Shown: piece after piece, positions 26,635 to 37,200 of the stretch
How positions within the stretch are numbered: the stretch's first letter is position 1
Layout of the letters: each line of letters begins with the position of its first letter
Origin: Doryteuthis pealeii
Lineage: Eukaryota > Mollusca > Cephalopoda > Myopsida > Loliginidae
NCBI GenBank assembly: GCA_023376005.1
Contig: CM042145.1
Coordinates: forward strand, 14,035,993 to 14,099,992
Reading direction: 5' to 3'
DNA: 64,000 nucleotides
Program-made: the position numbers and the translations under genes
Notes under the pieces: generated by a model
What the model saw: only the letters and a program-made list of their open reading frames with translations
Told to the model about the DNA's origin: nothing
Database searches by the model: none

Positions 26635-26965
26635 CAGAGATGCTGATAGGTATATGTCCTGCACATAAAAGTCTAAAAGGATGCAGTAAAATCACATCCA
26701 TGGGTCCCAGAGGTTTTTCTTTTTTCTTTCCCCGCCATTTCCAGCTAATTATAAATACATTTCAATAGTTTCTTAGAAATTAATTACACAGGATAGGTTA
26801 CAAGGTAGAGTTAGATGGCTTTAGTTGTTTCCTCAAATCATAAATAAAAACCCTTCAATTTTTTAAGAAACTTTAGTTGGGATCCATAAATTTTTCCAGG
26901 GACTCATTCAAAACAAATATGTGCATCCTAGGATGCACTAAATCAAAAAGCTATCAGCATCACTG
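26635..26965 (-). mobile_element. hAT-type MITE family D
   Basis: Plus-strand ends CAGAGATGCTGATAGG and 'ctatcagcatcactg'. Left partner 1,670-2,028. Confidence 0.65.
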
Positions 26966-27523
26966 AACATTTAAACCATTTTTCATACTTAAAAATATAA
27001 AGAAAAGAGTAAAAATAACAAACACAGATTCAACTTTTAACACAAATGTATTTACAAAACAAACCAGTCACTGAAAGTGAAAATTGGAAAAGGAGTTTTC
27101 AGTCTCCTTCCAATTAAAAAAAAAAAAAATAAAAAAAAAATATTTGTTGATAACAATAAAAAATGATTGAAAAAGAAATGCCAACTTGTCAAAATTTTCT
27201 AGATGACAAACAAATAATGCACAATGAACAAATGTTAAATTTTGCCCAAGAAAGCAGTGAATCTGAAAAGTGCATCAATATTGTATGGAAAAGCAGATAA
27301 AGATATTTTGAGGTCAGAGGAAACACAGCTCAGTAATTTCATGTACATTAAAAACATTGAATAGATCAGACTTCTAAGCCTAAACATTTGATTCTGATCT
27401 TCTTTAGGAAATTTCTATCATGAAAAGTGAAAATTTATGGCTAGATAATTATTATGCACTAAACCTAAGATTGAGTGAAATAGGGAAATATTCCCAAGAC
27501 AAAAATCAAATTAGTTTAAGACT

Positions 27524-27531
<8 letters not shown>

Positions 27532-27574
<43 letters not shown>
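27532..27574. repeat. (TA)n microsatellite
   Basis: Pure TA repeat. The left-arm counterpart near 1,050-1,090 is broken by other bases. Confidence 0.85.
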
Positions 27575-27576
<2 letters not shown>

Positions 27577-30189
27577 TGTGATAAAAATTTAACACTAAAA
27601 GCATTTTTAATCTGTAAAATCTTTAGTGCCCAATGCACAAAAATGCAAAGCAATATCACAATATATTTCAAGTATAAAAAATAAGATATAAAACCCATAA
27701 CCCAGTGTTTCATGATTTCGATTCTCAGGTGACCTAATATTCAAAACGTCTAACTTTCTTTTTTTTTTTGTTGAATACTAGTTCATCTTAGGATTGAAAG
27801 CATAAAACTGAATCACAAGTTTTATTCTGTTTTATATCTTATTTTTTTACACTTGAAATATTTATATATTATACAGTAAACTCCCATTTTTACAGTACTG
27901 ACAAACCCAGGATTTAAAAGGTGCCATTATAACAAATGAATTTATACATAACCTTATATTGTTACTATAAAAAAAAGCAAATTGAAGACACTAGTCTGAA
28001 TACATCAGTATATAACTGAGATATGAATTGCAGACTGGTGTTATACTTATTCTTATCATTACTACTACTACCACCACCACCACCAAAATAAATAACAATA
28101 AAAACATGTCTACAAAAAGAAATGAGAAAGTAATTGTTTTTCTTCTTTTCTCATAAATCTGTTAGAGCAGACTCCTGTTATTCCTTGGATTTTGAATTTA
28201 TTTATAACTGGTGGATTTTTAGAGAAACTGCATTAATAAGGAGAATCAATAAAGTATAAAATGACTTTTTTTTCCTTTTTTTTTTTTTTTCAAATTTAAT
28301 TCTCCTATTTACAGTCTATTGCTCCATATATATCATAGAATGGAGAAGACCCAATGTTATATTCAGAAAATAATGCACTTCTACTCACATCTCATTCTAT
28401 CTTAATTATCATTAAATCTTTTCTTTTGAATTCAAATTCTGGTTACTTTAGGCAGCATAGGTTTACTAATTTTAGTTTTCAAAATAATGCACTGAAATTT
28501 TCATGTGTTTGTTACTGCAAATTAATCTCTGACAATAGTCTTTCAAGAATATTAAAAAAAAGAAACAAACATGCCACTAGAATTTTGTGTGTGTGTGTAT
28601 TAAATAAGTGCTATTACAATGAGAGTTTACTGCATATACATATTTGTGCAAATATTCTACGCATTATACAAGGTATTCCACAAAAATGAAAATACAATTG
28701 GTTTGTTAAAACCAGCTGTTTTACTTGAAAGTTAATCAAACACTTTATTTATATTAAAGAATAAATGTTCTACAAAAGAAAAGTATATGATTTTTAAATG
28801 ACATTTTATTTGAAATTTTCAAAATGTCCAGAAAAAAAAAAAGAAAAAAAAAGAAAAGGCTTATAAAGTTTTCGGTCGATAAACAGTGTAGGCATTTTTT
28901 GTACTTACATTGTTTATATTAAAGATAATTATTTCTCAATGACAAGACATACATTAAATGATATTCATGTGAACATTTATTGTTTTATTATAAAAGTGTT
29001 TAACATTCAAGTAATAAATATAATTGCCATTAAGTAAGCATTTTGGGTAGAGGGACACCTTGTAGCTGAAACAATTCTAATTCTTTGTAACATTAATATT
29101 TATATTTAATTCACTGAGACTTGCATTCTTCTCTTAAGAGAGGAGTTTGAAAAAGAAAGATATGAAATTGTTTTTAAAAGTGGCCAGTCACTTATTTTAA
29201 AAGAAGATATTTCACAAACCCTTTTTTTTTTTTTTTAAAGGATTGAAGCATTCATCTAAGAAACATGCACAGTATCACCTTCACTTCTTTCTTTATTTTG
29301 TGATTTACACTAATGACATGCAACAGTGACCTTTTGACAATGAGACAGAAGTTAATTTACACCATTTCTCTTCTTTTTTTTTTTTTAATATTATTAAAAA
29401 AAAAAACAATGAAATTCATCAATTCTGTTTAAAAAAAAATTTTTTTTGTGAATATCAATGCATATTTCCTCCATAAAAATATCATTATTCTTCAAAATTT
29501 TTTTTTTTTAATGGGGAGGGGAATGTCTCACATTAAATTCACTTAATGCTAGATAATTTCCATTCTTAATTTCTCCTGCATTTAATTTGGTGATTGCAGA
29601 GGAAAGAGAAAAGTGCAATAACCTTATTTTTATGGAACAAAACTTTTATATAATTAAAGATGGAATGTAGACAGGCATTCAAGTTTGTCAAACCAACCTA
29701 ACAAAAAAAAAAAATTAGATAAATAAATAAATAGAACAATAAGTTTGCCCAATTTTAGATACTAGAATAATATTGCATCCATAGAAGGAAATTCCTTGTA
29801 ATACAGAACAGCTAATTAAAATTCCAGAAACATTTTGAAAAGCTGGACTCAGTTAAAGATCCACTGCTGGACATGAATGACTATCAAATAGAAAAGTAGA
29901 AAAGTTGACTTTTTAATTTGGGTTATCAAACCAAATTTGAAAACAACTGTTGTTATTATTTTAATACTTACAGTCACACACAAAGATTTGTTTTTCTTTT
30001 TTCATTTAAGTGACAGTTTTATATTTGGTGGGTCTTTAAGCAAAAAAAGAGAAATTTTAAAAAAAAGTAGAAACATGAACAGTTTTAGTCTGGCACAGAT
30101 TAACTTTAATCTAAATGAAACCAACTGGTACTAAAAAAAAAACAAGATCAATGTTTGCAAAACTTTTCAATGTAAAATGCTAGAAATAT

Positions 30190-30294
30190 TAGAATCAAGT
30201 TAAATATATTTTTAAGTCATCCCACCAATATTCTACTGTACTAATAAAAATAAGTATTGCACTGTGATCTTAACCAAAAGGTTAAGAAGGGGTC
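30190..30294 (-). pseudogene. U2 snRNA-like pseudogene (5' half)
   Basis: On the minus strand, starting near 30,294, the sequence reads CCTTCTTAACC, TTTTGG, TTAAGATCA, then GTGCAATACTTATTTTTATTAG. This follows the U2 snRNA 5' end base by base: CTTCTCGGCC, TTTTGG, CTAAGATCA, then GTGTAGTATCTGTTCTTATCAG. A segment resembling the Sm-site region (ATATATTTAACTTGATTC) follows at about the expected spacing. The hairpin keeps four pairs as AACC/GGTT instead of GGCC/GGCT. The branchpoint-pairing GUAGUA has become GCAATA, and the 3' half is not recognisable, so it cannot be a working U2. Most likely a decayed, truncated snRNA copy. Confidence 0.6.
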
Positions 30295-31295
30295 TCAATT
30301 TCAATATAAAAATGTTTCTCTTCATTTTGTTATTTTATTCAGCTTGTCTAGTCTCATTTGGAATTAAGAGGATTTGGCATCATTTAAAAAAAAAAAGAAA
30401 AAAAAAAAGAAAAAAAAGAAAAAGTAAACTAAGAATATGGATGATTCAAAAGGTCATTTTAACAAGTGACACTTAATAAAGTTACAGGTTTACACATTGG
30501 AAATATTCAAAAGAAAAAAAGAAAATATTTTGAAGGAAAATTATTTTCTATGCAAAACAATTGAAATTTCTCCAAGGGAAAAAAATCTATTAATGAGAGA
30601 AGACAAGTGTTAATTTCTATGAAAGCTTTTGAAAAAGTCTTTCTGATTGGAAACGCATATATGACTGACAAGCTCTTTGTCAATGAGGAAAAGAGCAATG
30701 TTGGTATGTAAACATTGAAAAGCTGTGATTGTAACTGATGTGTTTTGGAGATTTGATTTAATAATCATCAGATTTCAACTGAGACGTCATGACACCTTGA
30801 GAAACTGATTGGTTTTTAGTGGTTAACAGTTTGCTTGGGGTTTTGTTTTTTTTATTTTGTTTTGCTGGAAAAAGGGTTAACAGCTAAAGACAATTCTTGC
30901 TGTTGTTATGAGCCAAATGAGAGTTCATACAACACACACACACACACACACACTTACAATAAAATGACATGGTTAGAATGTAGTCAGAAATCATGAATAA
31001 TTATTAGATGCCTTATATACTCAACGTAATGAATTACTTTTTAACACTAATTTTCCACCTCAAAAACAAAAGATTGTTCATTATATATGTTTTTGAACAA
31101 GTAGAATCTTACTGTTGATCATTACAATCAATATATGATTTTTTTTTAAAATTATGGCTAAAAATTAAGAGCAGTTCATTACTCTAATATATATGGTAAT
31201 TCAAATCCAGAAAAAAAAAAAAATTTTTTTGACTTAGGAAACTTAAAAGAGCATTTTATTTGAAGATGATGGCAAATGATATGAAATAATGAAAG

Positions 31296-31328
<33 letters not shown>

Positions 31329-31555
31329 AAGAAAGATTTTAAGTTACCTTGAATCTTCTGTGCCACTTGAACTAAGAAAATAATTTTTTTTTTTAACTAT
31401 CATTTCAAAGTGAAACAGTTAATGTACAAAGACAATGACAAAGTGGAGTCAGAGAATAATATCACAGCAATAGGCAATTTGGAATGACTGTCAGAAAAAG
31501 AGATATGTATATCTGCACTTGGCCAAACATCTACAAATGAACAACATAACCATTA

Positions 31556-31778
31556 GTCCAGGTTAAAAGCATGGTAAGGTAACCTAAAGCCAAACTTTTT
31601 TAGACCTTATTTTTCTGATGCAAGTATCACTGGGGAACGAGAAAAGTATTAGTAAACAGCCAAAGCTTGGTTCGTTTACTAAAATTTTTCTCATCCTCCA
31701 ATGATTACTTGCATCAGAAAAATAAGGTCTAAAAAAGTTTGGCTTCAAGTTACCCCTACCACACTTTTAACCTAGACT
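31556..31778. repeat. Long hairpin (foldback) element
   Basis: Two inverted arms of about 100 bases flank a short loop near 31,662-31,675. The arms share AAGCCAAACTTTTTTAGACC and CTTATTTTTCTGATGCAAGT. Outer ends read AGTCCAGGTTAAAAG and its near complement. No coding capacity; no clear target-site duplication. Probably a MITE. Confidence 0.8.
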
Positions 31779-32567
31779 ACATGTGGTATTCTTTATCATC
31801 AGACAATAATGGATAAATAATATATAAATAACAGTGGAATGGATTTCAGCTGCACTTACAGATTTACATAAGACTTCTTTTTTTTTAAGAACTTTTTTTG
31901 TACTACTCTACTGCATGCATGACTTTACAAAAATAACCTTTAGACAAGAAAAGAAATAAGTAACATAAGAAACAAAACAAACAATGGCTCTACACAGATA
32001 CAATTTTCAAAAAGTTCAACAATTTTACTCTGTGAAAAAAAAAATAAAAAAGAGAGAGAGAATTAGGAACAAGCCAGCTTTAAATGCAAAATTCATAAAG
32101 ATTTTGTAGTTAAAATTGTATCAATTAGTGGCAAAAATAAAATAAAAAAAAGTTTCATTTCATACATAAATATAGCAAGACAATTGGAATGAACAGGTAA
32201 AGTTAATAGAAGAATTCATATTGCGAGTTTGGTTTCATTCTTGAATTTGTACCCGGGTTTTTATGCCACTGGTTTTTCTCTTTTTTTTTTTGTTCATTTT
32301 TTTCTTTTTTTAATCATTGTATTTGCAGCAGCTATTTGCATTACTAAAGAATGATCAGTATATTTGTCCCAACTCTTGCCATGAGATCGATAAAACAGCA
32401 AAAGCAGGAAAGGTTTATAAGAAAAGCTCTATCAGAGGCATAAAGTAATCAGTAGAACATCAACACTTAGTTTTGCACTTAGAAGAGAAATTGGTGTTTT
32501 TGGTCAAGCACAAATCTTTGGAATGGATATGAAGGAAATTTGAAGATTGTTGCCCTTGTTGGTGTTC

Positions 32568-32633
32568 ATGGTGATGATGATGATAATGATGGTGGTAGTG
32601 GTGGTGATAATGATGATGACGATGATGGATGAC
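32568..32633. repeat. GAT/GGT trinucleotide repeat
   Basis: Imperfect run of GATGAT, AATGAT and GGTGGTAGT units. Simple sequence. Confidence 0.8.
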
Positions 32634-33652
32634 AAAGCTGGAAATAGCACTGAGGTCAGCAGTGGTTTATCAGATGTTAGTGCCTTCCTTGTGGAATGAA
32701 GACAAAGACCACGCATCATTGAGCCAAGAGATAAGGAACTAAAAATACTACCATCAATTTTACTTGCAGTCTAGTATTTTCAGCTTACATTCTGAGAAAC
32801 ATTATCTATTTACTGAACTCGTTATATTAAAAATCCATTTTATATCCAAACACCTTTTTTTTAATTATATATATATATACATATATATATATATGCCTTT
32901 TTGCTAGCAGTGGAAATGAGGTAGGAGAGACAAGGGACCATAAGATTTGTTTAGGGGGGGGGAAAAAAAAAAAAAAAAAAAGGAAAAAAGGGGAGGGGGT
33001 CCCCAAAGTTTGAGGAGCTTTGTTGAATGATGGAAAATGAAGACTGTTTGATAACCAGAAAACAATGGATGCCTCCCGCCACCCAACCCCAAATTGGTCT
33101 CTTAAAATAGATAACATTTGAAAGACTTTCCAAAGGTCTATACCAACCGAATGATTGCTGGGCTGCAACTCAAAAGAACACCAACTTCCATTGATGATTT
33201 TTAAAAGAAAAATTACAATAAGGAAAATATACTAATATAAAAATCTGTTTTGACAATAAAAAAAAAAAATCATCGAAACATTTTGTTCATTAAAGATTAG
33301 AAAGAGCTTATAAGCTTTCTGTTTCTCTCTCTCTCTATATATATATATATAAATAGAGAGAGGGGGAATATATAAGATCTAATGAGAAAAAGTTGGATTC
33401 TTGGGGGAGATTTTTAAGTCCCAAACTTAATCTGGCTCTCTGAAGTTTTACACAAAATGACACATTGAGTTTTTCTGTCTCATTTTGAATGTTTTTTTTG
33501 TTGTTTGTTTTTTTTTTTTTTTGTTTTTTTTTTTTGTTATTGTTTTGTGACCAAAGTCGACAATCGGAAAAAATCTTATAGCGAGAAAAGATATCTGACA
33601 TTAACCCAGCTGCACCTCAGAATCAACCAAAAGTTAAACCGATCCTTTCGAT

Positions 33653-34183
33653 CTAACAGATGCAAGGAAGATGTTTGATGATTTCTTGGGCTAAACTAGC
33701 TTTCTTTTTGTGCAGGTCAAGCTCTATATGGATCTCATCAAGAAGGATCTGCGGAACAACTCCAACGTGCGTCGCATTGCAGATTAACTTTTCCATAATC
33801 TTTATTTCTGCCGATAAGTTTTTAGCTGCTTTCATGGCATCTATAGGGTGATTGGGGCAACCCTGTGTGATGATACTTGGGGTCAGCACAAGGGCAAGGT
33901 TTTTGGCCGTCATGCCATTCTTATCTGAATAGGAAGCAACTTTGGCAAGGAAAAGAGTCAGATAGCGCAGTGTGTACAGATGCTCGGGTGGAAGCAGTAA
34001 GCACAACAACAAGATGGAGGCATCAGCAAATTTAGTGTCTTCATGTTGGATAGCACACAAGAAGCTGTCATAGTAGACAGTTGTCAGGAGTGGTTCCTTG
34101 AGTTGTCGGAAGAAGGTTTTCACAAGATCGGTGATATCAAAGATGGTGGCAGCAGAAAAATCCATGTTAGCTTCAATGTTAAC
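33653..34183 (-). CDS. RhoGAP gene, exon 4 with C-terminal half of the GAP domain and stop
   Basis: Open from the acceptor (cttttag/GTTAAC) to a TAG stop: 176 codons. It holds VKTFFRQLKEPLL (catalytic-region lysine), LLPPEHLYTLRYLTLFL, KNGMTAKNLALVLTPSI (conserved asparagine) and VGVVPQILLDEI. After the domain only a short charged helix follows, ending in KHLPCIC. No convincing donor is seen before the stop (only weak GT sites), so this is probably the terminal exon. The final CIC resembles a CxC prenylation motif, but I would not rely on it. The first canonical AATAAA downstream on this strand is near 31,255-31,260, about 2.4 kb away. Confidence 0.88.
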   Translation of the reverse strand, partial: VNIEANMDFSAATIFDITDLVKTFFRQLKEPLLTTVYYDSFLCAIQHEDTKFADASILLLCLLLPPEHLYTLRYLTLFLAKVASYSDKNGMTAKNLALVLTPSIITQGCPNHPIDAMKAAKNLSAEIKIMEKLICNATHVGVVPQILLDEIHIELDLHKKKASLAQEIIKHLPCIC

Positions 34184-34194
34184 CTAAAAGACAC

Positions 34195-34225
<31 letters not shown>

Positions 34226-37200
34226 TAATCAGTAAATTTGAACAATAACAAGGAGGCATTTTTTGGAATCGAAAGCTAACTTTGAAATAAATAAAGATAT
34301 TAAAAATTCATACAAAATTAACAAATGTTGACTGATTTCTCTGAATTTTTTAAATGAGGCTTGATGATTAGTATTATTTGTATTATTCGGACTATTGTCC
34401 TCATCTTCATTGTTATCTGAAACAATATTTTGGCCGATGTGCCTTCCAGCCTTCTTCAGGTAGAATAATAATTAACACAGCTTAAGGCCTCTACCCCAGC
34501 TATGGTTAGTGGAATGAGAACAAGATACCCCAGTGGACTGAATAAAGGGTTAGGTTCAAAGTTCCGTGATGGCTCCCGATTACGACAAGAAGGTTCCCGA
34601 GTCCAACAAGAAATACCTGAAGAAGGCCGGAGGGCACATTGGCCGAAACGTTGTACAGATAACAATGAAGATGAGGACAATAGTCCGATTAATACAAATA
34701 ATACTAATGTTGGCTGGTTATTGATTGATTTTAATGACATTATCTTATGCCTAGAGGTTATGTTACATAATTCATGGATAGCCTATGAATTATGTAAGTA
34801 CTGTAGCTAGATAAATTTTGAATCAGAGTTTGTAAGAAAATTAAAATCAGAGAGGGTTGAATAGAAAAGTACCATAACTGTTATAATTATGAGTGGCAAG
34901 CAATAACCTTGACTTGACCCTCTCCAGAAACGCCCGATAGAAGCATGTGACAGTTTTAAGTTTTTAGTTAGTTGTGACCAGTTGCTCATCAAAACAACGT
35001 TCTTTCGAGAGGTCACTTCTCAATCCGTGTGGTTTGAGCTGGGCTTGTTTTAATAAAAGCTATATAGAAAACCAACACAGTCTTTGTTATTAATTAACAA
35101 ACAAGAAATGCATGACACCCAGCCCAAACAAGAAAGAAGAAAGCAACCCACAGAATCAGCCCAGAGAAGATACTAGGAACAAGTAGACAAGAAAAAAAAA
35201 AGTAAGAAGAAATCAACCCCTGATCTCCTCCTCTGTGTCTCTCTCTCTCTCGTTTATATACCCGATGTTAAGGGGTATATCACAATAATAGAATTGTGTT
35301 CATTGTATATTTATATTTACATTTTTGTGTAGTTGTTTCTTAAGAGTGTTTTTTTAAATTTTTGAGTTATATGATATCAAGTATTCTTATCTAATACACA
35401 TCTAACAGATCTATTTGTTCCATAGATTGAACTCTAACAGGTTTTATAAATCATAACTGGATGTGAATTAATTCAAATAAGAATGAAATACAAAGTTTTC
35501 AAGAAAAGCAATGAAATGTTGGTAAAGCAAATAAGCATGTGGTAGATATACAGTCAGCGACAAAATTATTCGCACACCCATGAATAATGATTTAGAAAAC
35601 GATTGTAGCAAGTTATAAAGGTGAGAGGCCTTTGCTATTGACTATTGACTATTAATATTGTGAAAATTGTTCAATTTTTCATACTGTCCAAATAATTTTG
35701 TTTTTTCCTCTTTTGTTTATTTTTCTTCTAATATTTAGTAAATTCAACCTATCCTCCTTAAAATTGAGTTTTTATATTACTTTTCTCTGTACTTAATAAA
35801 CTATAAAACGTCTGGCATCATACGGGTATTAAATTCTAAGAAATGAGTCAAAATATTCAACATTCATGGGTGTCCAAATAATTTCATTATTAATTGAATG
35901 TACAATGGAGTATTACAGGTGAGAATTCTCTAGAACAAAGCATCAAACGCTCAGCCAGTGGAATAATTATCTATAAACTGAAGCAGAATACTTTTTGTAA
36001 CATATTTTCCTAAAATTTAGGTATTTCTTTCTCCCACACTTCCATTAATTAAAAATTAAATTTCATTTATCGAGATAGACGTCTTGACTTGCCAGCACCT
36101 CTTAGCAAAGAGTTTGCCATAATTTAATATAACCTTACTCACCACCATCAGTCAAATAAGGTCGAAGGTATATGCTTATCTCTTCCTTCCTTCCTTTCCT
36201 CCTGTTCCTTCCACATGATAGATTTCACAAATTATTCTCTCATCTTTGAAAATTCTAACTGTTTGGATGCACATACTTTTGTGAGCAGTTGGGTGTCCCA
36301 TCATGGTGTAATGGTTAGCAAACTAGTCTCGCAGACCCATTACTACTGAATAGTTTATTGTGCCTCTTTCACATTCTTGAGTTTGAGACCCTTGTTTTAG
36401 GATAATATGGAAGTCTCTAAACTCACAGTAAGACATTCAGTATTAGACATAAAAGGTTTACTATACAAGCAACTAAAAATGATCAAGAAACTAAAATCAA
36501 ATTAATTCTTATGAGGACATTTTTTAAAGGATATTTATAAACTAGCTTAACTTTATCCAGTCTTTCAATATAATTGCCAGTTAGAGCCCACTAGGGACGA
36601 TCAAGCCCTAGTGCATCACCCATCTTGTTCAATGCTAGCAGATAAACTGGCTTTAAATAGAGTTCTGCTAACACAAACCTTGGCTTCTGTACACCTGGTT
36701 GACTAATGCGGAGCCGGTGTATGTGTTATAAACAGGTCCACGAGGCACAGACACTTTTTTTAATAATTCATTGGTAGGACCTGGAATTAAAAACTTATTT
36801 GATAATTATTATGGAGGCACATGGTGTAATGGTTACCATCATAGGAAATGAACATGGTGAGATGAGTCCAAATCCTGCACGAAACTGTTTGCATTTCACA
36901 CAGTGCTGATAACCTTGGGAAAATTATGAATCTAACTTTTCTCTCTCCAGCTATGGGTAAATAGTAGGGCTGACAGGGCTCTTTAATCTTGGTATGGCAA
37001 CCAATCTAGGAGAAGGAAAACTCTGAATTCAAACCTATTAAACTCCACCTAAGAAATTGACCTTGTGTCACAACCTGCTCGTGAGGAGGGGTTGGTAAAT
37101 ATGTATTTGATTGTTTGTTTTTTATGGCATATCAACCTCAGTGGGTCATTTAATGCTGACAAAGTTTTGAAATAGATTCATTCTTGAGAGGTACTCAATT

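Larger units (their letters stand above)
14230..28335. repeat. Right arm of the giant inverted repeat
   Basis: Inverted counterpart of 1-13,900. It is cleaner than the left arm, especially beyond about 26,500. Two blocks have no counterpart on the left: a Helitron (23,007-23,644) and a SINE-containing block (about 15,681-16,060). No recognisable host gene lies here. Stretches I cannot assign include 14,350-15,680, 18,060-18,720, 19,640-20,430, 21,770-22,640 and 26,970-28,335, apart from simple repeats noted separately. Confidence 0.93.
28336..33652. other. Low-complexity region downstream of the RhoGAP stop
   Basis: Mostly non-repetitive, very AT-rich DNA with many homopolymer runs. Includes an (AC)n run near 30,932-30,952, about 31 consecutive A at 31,296-31,326, a (GAT/GGT)n patch at 32,568-32,633, and (CT)n(AT)n at 33,325-33,365. 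The part nearest the stop is probably 3' UTR or flank. The U2-like sequence and the hairpin at 31,556-31,778 are listed separately. Short open frames here look accidental. Confidence 0.5.

Noticed and set aside
1..28335. Simple hairpin-read artefact as the full explanation
   Set aside because: The arms differ by a clean Helitron filled/empty site and by a 380-base block, which a copy of the same molecule would not show.
28354..28689. 111-codon open frame, plus strand
   Set aside because: AT-rich, no motif, codon content typical of random AT-rich DNA.
33653..34183. CxC prenylation of the RhoGAP C-terminus
   Set aside because: Only three residues of support; noted as possible but not annotated.
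36813..36890. tRNA gene
   Set aside because: A- and B-box-like segments belong to SINE heads followed by a shared non-tRNA body; no proper cloverleaf was evident.
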